A stretch of DNA of 64,000 bases from contig JAFLKN010000022.1 in NCBI GenBank assembly GCA_019163175.1, positions 1 to 64,000 on the forward strand, given 5' to 3'. The notes beneath the pieces were generated by a model. The model saw nothing but the letters and a program-made list of their open reading frames with translations. It did not search any database and was not told where the DNA came from. The number at the start of each line of letters is the position of its first letter. Position 1 is the stretch's first letter. Origin of the DNA: Prolixibacteraceae bacterium. Lineage in GTDB: Bacteria > Bacteroidota > Bacteroidia > Bacteroidales > Prolixibacteraceae. Positions 27,879 to 36,848 of this stretch are shown piece by piece. Made by a program: the position numbers and the translations under genes.

Positions 27879-28337
27879 ATGAAAATGCTATTCCCCTTTG
27901 CCTTTGTCATTTTCTTTTTGTTTTCATGTACCGAAAACAAACCTTCAGCTACTTCGCAAGTTTTAATTGATGCCGATGTTGCTTTTTCTGATTATTCGGT
28001 AAAGAATGGAATTCAAAAGGCATTTATCGAGTTTGCCGATGATAGCGTTGTTTTGCTAAAACCGAATCGGATGCCCATAGTTGGGAAGCAAAGCTTGATT
28101 GCTAGTTATGCAGGTAAAAGCGATAGCGGACTTGTGCTGAGCTGGAAACCTGAAAAGGCCCTGATTGCTCAGAGTGGTGATTTGGGTTATACTTACGGAA
28201 TCTGGACATTTATTGCGCCGGGTGATACTTCACAAGGCACTTACCTGACTGTCTGGAAAAAGAATGCTGCCGGACAATGGAAATACATTGCAGATACAGG
28301 AAATGACGGACTTGGAAATCAGCTGGAAATAAAATAA
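27879..28337 (+). CDS. Small NTF2-like (DUF4440/SnoaL-type) lipoprotein
   Basis: 152 residues. MKMLFPFAFVIFFLFSC is a lipoprotein signal with Cys17 as the anchor. The rest fits the NTF2-like cone fold: IDADVAFSDYSVKNGIQKAFIEFADDSVVLL, then LGYTYGIWTF and TYLTVWKKNAAGQWKYIADTGND at the end, all typical of DUF4440 proteins. Members bind small ligands, and no catalytic residue can be named. It converges with the SRPBCC gene at 28341, only 3 bp from its stop. Confidence 0.75.
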   Translation: MKMLFPFAFVIFFLFSCTENKPSATSQVLIDADVAFSDYSVKNGIQKAFIEFADDSVVLLKPNRMPIVGKQSLIASYAGKSDSGLVLSWKPEKALIAQSGDLGYTYGIWTFIAPGDTSQGTYLTVWKKNAAGQWKYIADTGNDGLGNQLEIK

Positions 28338-28340
28338 GGA

Positions 28341-28727
28341 TTAAGGTTCGAACAGCTCGTTTAAGCCGTTGAAATAGTCTTCCTCCCAACCTTCAGAAAT
28401 GTTCCGGTAAGCATCATCAGGAATGTTGGTCTGATTGACCTCCATAATCGTATTCTTTTTATCCGGATGTAATTTGATGGTAACAATCGACTTTTTGTCT
28501 TCATCTTCCTCACCAAAAAACCACTCCTGAACAATCTTCTGATCTTTCTCGAATTCGAGGTTAATGCCACAAATGCTTTCTTCCCACATGGAAAACTCGG
28601 TGCCGGGTGTATCTTCCATCACTGCATCTTCGCCAGTCCAGATTTCGATCATAGTTTTGTTGGTCAGTGCATTATACACATCGGCGGGGGAGGCAGTTAT
28701 CTTGAAGTATTTTTTGTATGTCTTCAT
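28341..28727 (-). CDS. SRPBCC/AHSA1-like domain protein
   Basis: 128 residues, cytoplasmic. The pattern KITASPADVYNALTNKTMIEIWTGEDAVMED, GTEFSMWEESICGINLEFEKDQKIVQEW and the C-terminal helix SEGWEEDYFNGLNELFEP matches the START/Bet v1-like SRPBCC fold of the AHSA1 group. These proteins bind hydrophobic ligands or act as Hsp90 activators. The Asp/Glu-rich sequence is notable. Convergent with the NTF2-like lipoprotein, 3 bp apart. Confidence 0.82.
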   Translation of the reverse strand: MKTYKKYFKITASPADVYNALTNKTMIEIWTGEDAVMEDTPGTEFSMWEESICGINLEFEKDQKIVQEWFFGEEDEDKKSIVTIKLHPDKKNTIMEVNQTNIPDDAYRNISEGWEEDYFNGLNELFEP

Positions 28728-28804
28728 CGTTCGTAATTAAATGGGGGTTAAACAGTATTCAGGGCTCAGTCAGATTCTCTCCAAATATAAGCTAATTCTG
28801 CTAC

Positions 28805-30793
28805 CTACACCTTCTTTTGTTTATATATGCGCTTGTTTATTTTATACGAGAATCCAACGGTCATCAGTTCTCTGGTTTGCCATTTGGCCTTGTAGATGGA
28901 TTTTCCATTGATGTCTTTTCTGCCTGTGTCGAAGGTCACATTGTCATCATAAAGCATATAAAGCATAAACGACATGTTAATCCGGTCAGTCAGTTGAGCC
29001 ACCACCGTATTTTCCCAGTTAATATCCAGTTTTTTTAATGGCTGTTGATAGTTAACGAACATTTTGTATTTGGTTTCATAACTGATTCGCGGAGTTACAT
29101 CCATTTTATACCGTAGGTCAGCGTTTAAACCAGGCTCCCAGAAACTGCGACTGTCATTCGGAACACCATATCTGGTTTGGTCAATAAGTGCTGTATCGCG
29201 CACGAAAACGTATTTAGCTGTAATTGGTGAAATGAACAAGGAGAAATTTTTGTTCGGTTTATAATCGAGACCTAATTTGAATAAGGTTTTTGCAGGCGAC
29301 ATATAACTCGAAATGGTCTTGGTTTTATCCGGATAATTGTAGCCATTAAAGAATTGGGTAACAAAATCAATTTCACTACTGTAATACCATTTCTTGAAAG
29401 CGCTCACGCCCAAACGCGAAATGAGTTCGAGTTTGTCGTCGTTCTTCTGGGTCTGGTCAACATCTCCGCCCTGTCTGATCCAACCGTTCCGCAATTCACC
29501 AGTATTTTCCCATTTCAGTTTTGTGTTCGAATAATTGGCATATCCTTTCAATACACTCAGGAATGAAAAGGCACTTTTACCCCCGGCTTTCCAGTTGTTC
29601 AGGTAGGTTTGCGTGAATCCGAAAGTTCCGTTTCCGCCCAAATCCCAGGGAGTAACAATCTGGTATCTTTTCTGAACTTTATTTAGCTTTTGAGTGGGGC
29701 TAAGTGTTTCAAACACATAGTCACGGCGTTGTTTTTGCGCTATCCTGCTAAATGTAACATCATCGTCAATGGCAATCCCGAGTGTATGTTTGTCGAGGTT
29801 CATCATCCGTATGGCCAGCGAGTCATTCTGCTCATTTTTAATGTATATCCGGTTCATCTTCCGTTGATTATTCCGCAACCAAACTTGTGCCGGTTTCCCC
29901 GTCAGGCTATGAAACCATACCGAAATTGAATCATTTTGAGCATAGCGTTGAAGCTTTTGCACGTAGTGATTAATCGAATCGTTCACCGAGCGTACAACAG
30001 AATCGTTATAATGAATCAGGACTTGTTTGTTCTGTAGTTTAAGTGAGTCGCGCAAGTTCGTTTGCAGCGAATCGGAGAATACACGAACCGCGTAGTGACG
30101 GTATGCTGTAACTGCCGAATCCAGATTTAATCGGGCAATTCGATAATTAAATCCTTGACGTGCTGCTTCGAGCAGAATATTACGAGCCTCCTGACGTTTT
30201 TTGATCCTGTTAAAATCATTTGCTGATTGTGAAAGTGAATCAGGAAGAGCATGTACATTTTTCAGGCTGTCGGGTATAATTACGTGAGTCCTCCGGATGA
30301 TGGCCTCTTCGTCGCCTTCAGCGATCGGAGGAACTTTACCATCTGGACCGGCAGTCAAGTTTTCGTGCAGCGGAATGGCTTTCATATCCACACCGCTCCA
30401 AATGGCGCGATCCAACTGCTTCATTTTCTCCTGAATAGTTGGGTATGAATTGTATCCACGCACCTGAAGCGAATCATTTACATGAGAAGGCAATCGGTTG
30501 ATGTACCTGAAGTTTTCAGTCTTTTGAAATTTTTCAAGTTTTACCAAAATGGTGTCAATGCGTTCATCCTCCGCAAAATGGATCAATCCGTTTACCGTGC
30601 GCAGAATTTCTGGATTTTCCGACTTCCACACATTGGTAGTTTCAATGTATTTTTTTAGATAGTCAATGCCAATCAAAAGTGAGTCTTTCGAACTGATTGG
30701 ATTGTCTTTTTTTCGTTCAATTGGATTTGTTTCGGCAATTATGGAAACACTAATCAGGATAAATAGTCCTGTAAAAAGTCTTTTTAGCTGCAT
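28805..30793 (-). CDS. DUF3078 outer-membrane protein with long N-terminal extension
   Basis: 662 residues with a Sec signal (MQLKRLFTGLFILISVSIIA). Residues about 390-655 are the DUF3078 beta-barrel, beginning with VTPWDLGGNGTFGFTQTYLNNWKAGGKSAFSF, followed by amphipathic strands. Residues about 30-385 are a charged, helical periplasmic region rich in Asp, Ser, Asn and Arg, with no known domain I can see; LTAGPDGKVPPIAEGDEEAI is a low-complexity patch. DUF3078 proteins are thought to be outer-membrane barrels of unknown role. Typical members are about 300-500 residues long, so the extension is sizeable. The stop is 77 bp past the start of the SRPBCC gene, on the same strand. Confidence 0.83.
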   Translation of the reverse strand: MQLKRLFTGLFILISVSIIAETNPIERKKDNPISSKDSLLIGIDYLKKYIETTNVWKSENPEILRTVNGLIHFAEDERIDTILVKLEKFQKTENFRYINRLPSHVNDSLQVRGYNSYPTIQEKMKQLDRAIWSGVDMKAIPLHENLTAGPDGKVPPIAEGDEEAIIRRTHVIIPDSLKNVHALPDSLSQSANDFNRIKKRQEARNILLEAARQGFNYRIARLNLDSAVTAYRHYAVRVFSDSLQTNLRDSLKLQNKQVLIHYNDSVVRSVNDSINHYVQKLQRYAQNDSISVWFHSLTGKPAQVWLRNNQRKMNRIYIKNEQNDSLAIRMMNLDKHTLGIAIDDDVTFSRIAQKQRRDYVFETLSPTQKLNKVQKRYQIVTPWDLGGNGTFGFTQTYLNNWKAGGKSAFSFLSVLKGYANYSNTKLKWENTGELRNGWIRQGGDVDQTQKNDDKLELISRLGVSAFKKWYYSSEIDFVTQFFNGYNYPDKTKTISSYMSPAKTLFKLGLDYKPNKNFSLFISPITAKYVFVRDTALIDQTRYGVPNDSRSFWEPGLNADLRYKMDVTPRISYETKYKMFVNYQQPLKKLDINWENTVVAQLTDRINMSFMLYMLYDDNVTFDTGRKDINGKSIYKAKWQTRELMTVGFSYKINKRIYKQKKV

Positions 30794-30860
30794 ACTTATT
30801 CGGTTAATTGGCTCCTTTAAAACGGAAATTTCTAAATCATGTTGTTCGCCCTTTCAAAAA

Positions 30861-31337
30861 TCAGGCCATGCGTTCGCTCCATTCCTGAAACGGACACCCG
30901 GAAAGATATGAATTGTAGTATCGGCCATCGTGCGAAACTTCTTCTAAAAGCCAGTCTGGTAGCGGAAATTCCTGGTATTCAGACTCAAGTTCGATCTCGG
31001 CCATAACCAATCCCGAGTTTTTTCCTGAAAAAACATCAACTTCCCAGGTGAAGCCTTGGTGGCAAATTTCATATCTTATTTTTTCAACAGGGTAGGAGAT
31101 GGCTAGTCTCATCATTTCCTGCGCATCTTCCGCCGGAATTTCATATTCAAACTCAGGTCTTGAGATGGATTCAGAACGCCCTTTTATGGTCAGGAATGCT
31201 TTTTCTCCGGCTATCCTGACCCTGACAGTCGGGTTGGGTGCCAGTCCCAGATAGGCCTGTGTCAGTCTGGTGCCATTGCCGCTTGGTGACCACTTCGTGG
31301 TATCTACTAAAAATTTGCGTTCTATTTCGAGAGGCAT
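30861..31337 (-). CDS. CYTH domain protein (triphosphate tunnel metalloenzyme)
   Basis: 158 residues. The EIERKFLV start is the ExExK signature of the CYTH superfamily, and RVRIAGEKAFLTIKGRSE, EYEIP, WEVDVFSGKNSGLVMAEIELESE are the later tunnel strands with the expected basic and acidic residues. Most bacterial members are inorganic tripolyphosphatases or thiamine triphosphatases, using Mg2+ or Mn2+. It is divergent from the HD-domain gene at 31391 (53 bp apart). A -7-like TATTTTTG for this gene lies at 31372-31379. Confidence 0.9.
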   Translation of the reverse strand: MPLEIERKFLVDTTKWSPSGNGTRLTQAYLGLAPNPTVRVRIAGEKAFLTIKGRSESISRPEFEYEIPAEDAQEMMRLAISYPVEKIRYEICHQGFTWEVDVFSGKNSGLVMAEIELESEYQEFPLPDWLLEEVSHDGRYYNSYLSGCPFQEWSERMA

Positions 31338-31371
31338 CGTTTTGCGTATTGTTTTTGCTAATTTGCAGCTG

Positions 31372-31379
31372 CAAAAATA
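31372..31379 (-). promoter_or_regulatory. -7 element (TATTTTTG) of the CYTH gene
   Basis: On the minus strand the bases read TATTTTTG, matching TAnnTTTG, 34 bp upstream of the CYTH start and within the 53-bp divergent gap. Confidence 0.4.
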
Positions 31380-31390
31380 AAACTACTGCG

Positions 31391-31945
31391 ATGATTTCAC
31401 GCGAAAATGCCTATAAACTTTTGAATCAGCACATTCAAAATCCGAACATGATCAAACATTGCATCGCAAGCGAGGCCGTTTTGTCTGCAATTGCCACGAA
31501 ACTTGGTCAAAATACTGAAGAATGGGGGCTGGCCGGTTTGTTGCATGATATTGATGTTGAGATTACCAATGGTGATCCGTACAAGCATGGCCCGTATGCG
31601 GCCGGAATGCTTGCAGGTTTACTTTCTCCTGAAGCTGTTGATGCCATTGTGATGCACAACGAAATGGCTACCGGAAAAGAACGGACTACCGTTTTTCAGC
31701 ATGCTTTAGCTGCCGGTGAAACCATTACAGGTTTAATAATGGCTACTGCTATGGTTTATCCGGATAAGAAACTGGCTTCGGTTAAAACTAAATCAATTAC
31801 CAAGCGCATGAAAGAAAGAGCTTTTGCGGCCTCAGTGAAACGCGAAAATATTCTGGAATGTGAGTTGATCGGAATCCCGATTGATGAATTTGCTGAAATG
31901 GCCTTGATATCCATGCAAGGGATTAGTGACGAACTAGGATTTTGA
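31391..31945 (+). CDS. HD-domain phosphohydrolase-like protein
   Basis: 184 residues from the ATG at 31391 (MISRENAYKLLNQHI). An open frame upstream to 31238 overlaps the divergent CYTH gene, so the shorter form is chosen. Metal-site candidates are His in MIKHCIASE, the HD pair in GLLHDIDVEI and His in IVMHNEM, in the order found in HDIG-type proteins. Such enzymes hydrolyse phosphomonoesters or nucleotides; the substrate is unknown. It converges with the GntR regulator (10 bp between stops). Confidence 0.85.
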   Translation: MISRENAYKLLNQHIQNPNMIKHCIASEAVLSAIATKLGQNTEEWGLAGLLHDIDVEITNGDPYKHGPYAAGMLAGLLSPEAVDAIVMHNEMATGKERTTVFQHALAAGETITGLIMATAMVYPDKKLASVKTKSITKRMKERAFAASVKRENILECELIGIPIDEFAEMALISMQGISDELGF

Positions 31946-31955
31946 GAAAATGATT

Positions 31956-32969
31956 TTACAATGAATTCCGCCTGATAAACCGAAACGGACTTTTAATTCG
32001 TTCGAACTTTTTGGTTAGAATCATTTGGGCAGCAAGTTGGCCAATTTCTTCGTGGTTGGTAGAGATCGTCGTAATTCCATCACACAAAATTTCTTTTACT
32101 TGATTTTCGTTATAGGCCACTACGCCGCAATCTTTGCCGAGTGTCCAGTTTTTCTGTTTAATCTGGCGGATAAAGGCATATAAATCGTCATCAGAAACAA
32201 TAATGTATGCTTCGCCCTGATTGATTTCAGTATCTTCCATGCGGTCAATAATGGTAAAGGCAAAACCATGTATCTGGCAAAAAATGCGGAATCCACGCAC
32301 AATGTAAGGTGGATAATATTCGGCTTGTGGAAAAACCAGATTTAAGCGGTTATACTTCCTGAGCAGGTCGAGTCCGCAAGTTAAGGCCGACTGTATATCT
32401 TTGTCGTATTCCTGGTAAACCACCGGATAGTCTTTCAGTTCGTCGAGAAACCGGTCGACAATCAGCACTTTTTCACGCGGGATTTTTTTTATGACTCTGC
32501 TGATGTTGGCATTTTCATTTCTGACGTGCGGCAGTATTACAAAAAAATCGTAGTTGTTGAGGTTGTTGTCAACGATTGCCTCAAACTCATCAAGATCGTA
32601 GTTGTAAATAAAAACATCGACACTCGCTTTGGCACCCATCTCCTTTACAAACGAATAATAAATGCTTCTTTTGTAGTTGCTGAGTTTATTGAATATCAGG
32701 CATATTTTTAATTTTTTACTCACATTTACCTGATTGATGTAGTAGCCTTTTCCGCGAACAGCCAATACGATGCCCTTCTTTTTCATGTACACATAGGCCT
32801 TTTCAACTGTATCGCGCGATAAAAGCAGTTCTTCGCTGGTTTCGTTTATCGATGGAATGCGCTGCCCATGTTTGAAAATACCGGCTTCGATGTCGGAAAT
32901 GAAAAGATCGACTACCTGTTTGTATTTAGGCACTTCCGATTCAGAGTCAATTTTGAGATTTTGAAGCAT
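31956..32969 (-). CDS. GntR-family regulator with LacI-like ligand-binding domain
   Basis: 337 residues. Residues 1-75 are a GntR winged helix (YKQVVDLFISDIEAGIFKHG, PSINETSEELLLSRDTVEKAYVYM). Residues about 85-337 are a periplasmic-binding-protein/LacI-type sensor (KICLIFNKLSNYKRSIYYSF, EYDKDIQSALTCGLDLLRKYN, TTISTNHEEIGQLAAQMIL). In Bacteroides this architecture is found in sugar-responsive regulators such as FucR. No transport or sugar gene is directly beside it, so the target is not clear; a link to the fucosidase operon 15 kb away is only a guess. Confidence 0.9.
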   Translation of the reverse strand: MLQNLKIDSESEVPKYKQVVDLFISDIEAGIFKHGQRIPSINETSEELLLSRDTVEKAYVYMKKKGIVLAVRGKGYYINQVNVSKKLKICLIFNKLSNYKRSIYYSFVKEMGAKASVDVFIYNYDLDEFEAIVDNNLNNYDFFVILPHVRNENANISRVIKKIPREKVLIVDRFLDELKDYPVVYQEYDKDIQSALTCGLDLLRKYNRLNLVFPQAEYYPPYIVRGFRIFCQIHGFAFTIIDRMEDTEINQGEAYIIVSDDDLYAFIRQIKQKNWTLGKDCGVVAYNENQVKEILCDGITTISTNHEEIGQLAAQMILTKKFERIKSPFRFIRRNSL

Positions 32970-33049
32970 AGGATTGCGATTGAATGCCCGAAATTACGAA
33001 AAAAAGGCAAACCAAACGGATGCCTTTAAACGGGTAGATCATATATTAT

Positions 33050-33105
33050 TACGAGTTACGGGCTGCAAGTTTACGCATAACGCGCAGCTCACAACCCGTA
33101 CTATT
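33050..33105. repeat. Intergenic ACGGGCTGCAAG/CACAACCCGTA imperfect inverted repeat
   Basis: Between the sucD stop and the GntR start, CGAGTTACGGGCTGCAAG and GCAGCTCACAACCCGTA form an imperfect inverted repeat related to the one at 25776-25837. Nothing else is seen in this 152-bp gap. Confidence 0.55.
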
Positions 33106-33121
33106 ATTCTTAAGCAACTGA

Positions 33122-34003
33122 TTACTTGCTCAGTTCAGCCATTTTCCTTCTCAGCAATTCAGGAATTTCTGCGGGTTCTTTGGCCACCGGAACTCCGGCT
33201 TTGTTGAACGCTGCAATTTTTTCTTCAGCAGTACCAGATCCGCTTGAAATGATAGCACCAGCGTGTCCCATACGTTTTCCGGGAGGAGCTGTTTGTCCGG
33301 CAATAAAGGCAACTACGGGTTTGGTCATTTTTTCGGCAATAAACTGGGCAGCCTGCTCTTCGGCATCACCACCAATCTCACCAATTAAAACAACCGCTTT
33401 TGTAGCCGGATCATTTTCGAAACGTTCCAGCAAGTCGATAAAATATAGTCCGGCAACCGGGTCGCCACCAATACCTACACAGGTTGTTTGTCCGAAATCA
33501 TTTAATGTCAGAAGGTTTACTACTTCGTAGGTCAAGGTTCCGCTGCGCGAGATGAATCCGATATTTCCTGGCTTGAAAATCATGGCAGGTAAAATTCCTA
33601 TCAACGCTTCTCCGGGAGTAATTAATCCCGGGCAGTTTGGTCCGATTAAAAGAGTGCCGTTTTGTTTCAGGATGGGAGTTACCCGAATCATATCCTGAAC
33701 AGGTACTCCTTCGCTAATTGCAATAACGAGTGCAACGCCAGCTTCTGAGGCCTCTAAAATGGCATCGGCTGCATAAGGAGCTGGTACAAAAATGATGGAT
33801 GTATTAGCTCCTGTTGCTTTTACAGCAGCGGCAACATTATTGAATACAGGTATTCCGTCGACAGATTCACCTGCTTTTCCTGGTGAAACTCCGGCAACGA
33901 TATTAGTTCCGTATTCTTTCATGCGTCCGGTATGGAATTTTCCGTCGCGTCCGGTTATTCCCTGAACAACCAGTTTGGTATCTTTATTAACTAAAATGCT
34001 CAT
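33122..34003 (-). CDS. sucD: Succinate-CoA ligase subunit alpha
   Basis: 293 residues, standard for SucD. The Rossmann CoA-binding domain shows [21 protein letters not shown] and [16 protein letters not shown]; the ligase domain has the phospho-His in [14 protein letters not shown] and the preceding [16 protein letters not shown]. With SucC it converts succinyl-CoA to succinate with formation of ATP or GTP in the TCA cycle. It is 47 bp downstream of sucC on the same strand; together they are a sucCD operon not linked to other TCA genes here. Confidence 0.97.
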   Translation of the reverse strand: MSILVNKDTKLVVQGITGRDGKFHTGRMKEYGTNIVAGVSPGKAGESVDGIPVFNNVAAAVKATGANTSIIFVPAPYAADAILEASEAGVALVIAISEGVPVQDMIRVTPILKQNGTLLIGPNCPGLITPGEALIGILPAMIFKPGNIGFISRSGTLTYEVVNLLTLNDFGQTTCVGIGGDPVAGLYFIDLLERFENDPATKAVVLIGEIGGDAEEQAAQFIAEKMTKPVVAFIAGQTAPPGKRMGHAGAIISSGSGTAEEKIAAFNKAGVPVAKEPAEIPELLRRKMAELSK

Positions 34004-34050
34004 TGGATTGATAATTTTTGATTGATGATTTTTTGAATTTTTTTCGACAA

Positions 34051-35184
34051 CTACCTTTTGCTTAACTCGATTGCTTTTTTTGCAGCCTCGCTCATCGAAC
34101 TTACTGTTGGTAATCCGGTCTGTTTTAGCAATTCGAGTCCTTCTGCTGCATTTGTTCCTGAAAGTCTGACTACAATCGGCACATCGGTAATGATAATTTC
34201 CAGTGCCTTAATCAAACCTTTGGCAACATCGTCGCAACGGGTAATTCCACCAAAAATATTGATCATCACAGCTTTTACATTTTTGTCACCTAAAAGAATA
34301 TTCATGGCATCAATAACTTTCTGTGGGTTTGAGCTACCTCCAATGTCGAGGAAGTTGGCAGGTGAACCACCATACAACTGGATCATGTCCATAGTTGCCA
34401 TTGCCAATCCGGCTCCATTTACCATACAGCCAATATTTCCGTCGAGTTTAATGTAGGCCAGTCCTTTTTCGTTGGCTGCAATTTCCTGCAATTCATCCTC
34501 GTCGGGCTCGCGCATTGCCAGTATTTTAGGCTGACGATAAAGCGCATTGTCGTCAAAATTCATTTTACCATCAATGGCAAGTACTTCATTTTCAGGAGTA
34601 AGTACCAGTGGGTTGATTTCCGCCAGAGTTGCATCTGTTTCAACGTACAATTTGTACAACTTGGTGAAAATTGATGCTGCTTTGTTGGCCAGTTTAATGT
34701 CGCCAAATAATTCAAGAGCCACATTCCGCGCCTGATAATCCAATAAACCTGTTAATGGGTTGATCGAAAATTTAATGATTTTTTCAGGTGTTTCTTTGGC
34801 TACTTCTTCAATTTCAACACCACCTTCGGCACTTGCCATCAATATTACACTTTTGGTGTTTCTATCGTTGATTAGCCCAACGTAAAATTCTTTGGCAATA
34901 TTTACAGCATCGGCAACCAGTACTTTTTCAACTGTATAACCTTTAATGTCCATGCCCAGAATTTGTTTTCCGGCAGTTACTGCGTCTTCAACTGTACGTG
35001 CTAATTTTACACCACCTGCTTTTCCGCGTCCACCTGCTAAAACCTGTGCCTTTACTACTACCATTCGGTTCATGTCGCGGGCGGCTTTTTCAACCTCACT
35101 TACCGTATAACACAATACGCTGTCTGGTACAGGAATGCCATAATCCCTGAAAATTTGTCTGGCTTGATATTCGTGAATCTTCAT
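34051..35184 (-). CDS. sucC: Succinate-CoA ligase subunit beta
   Basis: 377 residues with the ATP-grasp start [22 protein letters not shown], the Gly-rich [16 protein letters not shown] loop and, near the C-terminus, the CoA-ligase block [25 protein letters not shown] and [18 protein letters not shown]. The subunit binds the nucleotide and succinate. It is the first gene of the sucC-sucD pair. Confidence 0.97.
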   Translation of the reverse strand: MKIHEYQARQIFRDYGIPVPDSVLCYTVSEVEKAARDMNRMVVVKAQVLAGGRGKAGGVKLARTVEDAVTAGKQILGMDIKGYTVEKVLVADAVNIAKEFYVGLINDRNTKSVILMASAEGGVEIEEVAKETPEKIIKFSINPLTGLLDYQARNVALELFGDIKLANKAASIFTKLYKLYVETDATLAEINPLVLTPENEVLAIDGKMNFDDNALYRQPKILAMREPDEDELQEIAANEKGLAYIKLDGNIGCMVNGAGLAMATMDMIQLYGGSPANFLDIGGSSNPQKVIDAMNILLGDKNVKAVMINIFGGITRCDDVAKGLIKALEIIITDVPIVVRLSGTNAAEGLELLKQTGLPTVSSMSEAAKKAIELSKR

Positions 35185-35519
35185 TTCAAATAAAAAATTA
35201 GTTAGTATGCTTTTAATTTTTAGTTTTTTTCTTCAATTCTGTGAAAGACCTGTTTTCACAGGAACGATCAGTATGGTCTTTTATTTGCATCTAAATATCT
35301 GCATAAATAGATGAATCATAATAGCCCTTTTTACATTTTTAAAACATATCAACACATTTAATTCAGATTAGTTTTTGAAACTTGAATGAGATTAAAATAA
35401 AAAATATTTGTCCAGAATAATTCTGATTTTTCTTGCGTTTTAAATCTTAAAAAGGAGCAGTTGTTTTTAGTCGGTTAAACATTTTTAGCCTACTTTTGCG
35501 CCCTTAAAACTATATAGTC
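35185..35519. other. 335-bp AT-rich divergent intergenic region
   Basis: The gap between sucC (leftward) and the SIS gene (rightward) has no reading frame of note. It holds a small hairpin (TGTGAAA at 35240-35246 with TTTCACA at 35254-35260) and the promoter of the SIS gene at its right end. I could not find a clear TAnnTTTG element for sucC. Confidence 0.6.
35467..35498 (+). promoter_or_regulatory. Promoter of the SIS gene
   Basis: TACTTTTG at 35491-35498 matches TAnnTTTG, and TTAG (35467-35470, three of four -33 bases) lies 20 bp upstream. The ATG follows 22 bp after the -7 box, at 35520. Confidence 0.5.
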
Positions 35520-36155
35520 ATGCTTGAAGAAATCAGAAAAGTGCTCCTTCAGGAGGCCGAAGCTATTCAAAATATTCCTGTAACTAATGCATACGAGAAG
35601 GCAATTCAGCTTATTGAAGAACGTGTTCATCAGTCTAAAGGTAAACTTGTGGCTTCCGGAATGGGAAAAGCCGGACAAATAGCTTTAAACATTGCAACAA
35701 CTTTCAGTTCTACAGGAACTCCCGCAGTTTTTCTTCACCCGAGCGATGCTCAGCATGGTGATTTGGGCGTGGTTCAGCTGAATGATGTATTGTTGCTGAT
35801 TTCTAATTCAGGAAAAACACGCGAGATTCTTGAACTGGTTGAACTGGCAGAAAACCTTCATCCTGGCCTTCCGTTGATTGTAATTACAAGCAACAAAGAG
35901 TCTCAATTGGCAACAATGGCCGATGTTTGTCTGGAAACTGGTAACCCTAAAGAAGTTTGCATCTTGGGACTAACGCCCAGCACTTCAACAACAGTAATGA
36001 CTGTAATCGGAGACGTTCTGGTGGTGATGATGATGAAAAGGATCGGATTCAGTAATGAGGAATATGCCAAACGTCATCATGGCGGTTACTTGGGCGATAA
36101 ATCGCGTAAACAGGCGAAAGCCTCACCCCAACCCTCTCCAGAGGAGAGGGAGTAA
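35520..36155 (+). CDS. SIS-domain sugar isomerase (KpsF/GutQ type without CBS domains)
   Basis: 211 residues. The SIS fold is clear: KGKLVASGMGKAGQIALNIATTFSSTGTPAVFLHPSDAQHGDLG (the conserved S/T-G-T and HGDLG), LLISNSGKTREILELV and LIVITSNKESQLA. KdsD/KpsF/GutQ arabinose-5-phosphate isomerases share this fold but carry two CBS domains (about 320 residues); this one has only the SIS part, like other short forms in Bacteroidota. It may supply D-arabinose 5-phosphate for Kdo in lipid A core synthesis (inference). The last residues (KASPQPSPEERE) are encoded by an intergenic repeat that has run into the gene. Confidence 0.88.
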   Translation: MLEEIRKVLLQEAEAIQNIPVTNAYEKAIQLIEERVHQSKGKLVASGMGKAGQIALNIATTFSSTGTPAVFLHPSDAQHGDLGVVQLNDVLLLISNSGKTREILELVELAENLHPGLPLIVITSNKESQLATMADVCLETGNPKEVCILGLTPSTSTTVMTVIGDVLVVMMMKRIGFSNEEYAKRHHGGYLGDKSRKQAKASPQPSPEERE

Positions 36156-36252
36156 AATCCGCTTGGATTATTTCTATTTCAAATTATTAAGTATAAACTT
36201 TGTTCAAAACGATTTTAAAGTCCCCTCTTTCGGAGGGGATTTAGGGGAGGCC
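36120..36252. repeat. Pair of GC-rich palindromic repeats flanking a short spacer
   Basis: Left unit 36121-36150 carries CCCTCTCC (36132-36139) and GGAGAGGG (36143-36150). Right unit 36221-36250 carries TCCCCTC (36221-36227) and GAGGGGA (36233-36239). The outer ends GCCTC-A-CCCC and GGGGAGGC also pair, so the 133 bp behave as one repeat-bounded block. These are dispersed repeat types I recognise from Bacteroidota. The left unit codes for the C-terminus of the SIS protein and contains its stop region; the right unit ends 6 bp before the ATG at 36258. Confidence 0.8.
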
Positions 36253-36257
36253 ATAAT

Positions 36258-36800
36258 ATGAGAATTTTAAAAGAAAACACCATTGGATTGGTGATCGATA
36301 TTCAGGAACGTTTGGTTCCGGTGATGGAAGAAAACGAAAAGTTGGTTGAAAATTGCAGCAAACTGATTCAGGGTTTGCAAATACTTGGGCTGCCCTTACT
36401 GGTAACTCAACAGTATACCAAAGGATTGGGCGAAACCATCGACGAAATCAAATCTGTAATTTCTGATTTTCAGTATATCGAAAAGAAAGACTTTAGCTGT
36501 TACGACGAACCTGCTTTTGCCGAAAAACTGGATCAGTCCGGAGCAAAGAATGTGATTATTTGTGGGATTGAGTCGCATGTTTGTGTGCTGCAAACTGCCA
36601 TTGACCTGAAAGAGGCTGGCTATACTCCGGTTGTTGTATTTGATTGCGTTTCGTCGCGTTCGTTTGATAATATTGATTTGGCTGCCGAACGTTTTCGCTA
36701 CGAAGGAATCATGATGACTTCAATGGAATCTATTCTTTTCGAATTGACCCGTAGCGCTGGTGCTGCCGCGTTTAAAGAAATTTCAAAACTTGTAAAATAA
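36258..36800 (+). CDS. Isochorismatase-family cysteine hydrolase
   Basis: 180 residues. The catalytic triad of the family can be placed: Asp14 in LVIDIQER, Lys77 in EKKDFS and Cys109 in IESHVCVLQTA, with the cis-peptide-like ICGIESHVC motif. Members are nicotinamidases, isochorismatases, ureidoglycolate or related amidases; this one resembles the YcaC-like general group. It starts just after the right unit of the repeat and ends before a strong terminator, so it may be the second gene of the SIS operon. Confidence 0.9.
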   Translation: MRILKENTIGLVIDIQERLVPVMEENEKLVENCSKLIQGLQILGLPLLVTQQYTKGLGETIDEIKSVISDFQYIEKKDFSCYDEPAFAEKLDQSGAKNVIICGIESHVCVLQTAIDLKEAGYTPVVVFDCVSSRSFDNIDLAAERFRYEGIMMTSMESILFELTRSAGAAAFKEISKLVK

Positions 36801-36802
36801 GT

Positions 36803-36841
36803 AAAAAGGGCAATTGAATGTGATGTTCAACTGCCCTTTTT
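36803..36841. terminator. Bidirectional terminator between isochorismatase and thioredoxin genes
   Basis: AAAAAGGGCAATTGAA (36803-36818) and TTCAACTGCCCTTTTT (36826-36841) pair with one mismatch, 7-base loop, A/T tails both sides. It lies between convergent genes and serves both. Confidence 0.85.
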
Positions 36842-36848
36842 GATTTTT

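Noticed and set aside
31238-31390. N-terminal extension of the HD protein
   Set aside because: It overlaps the start region of the divergent CYTH gene, and its sequence has no similarity to HD proteins.
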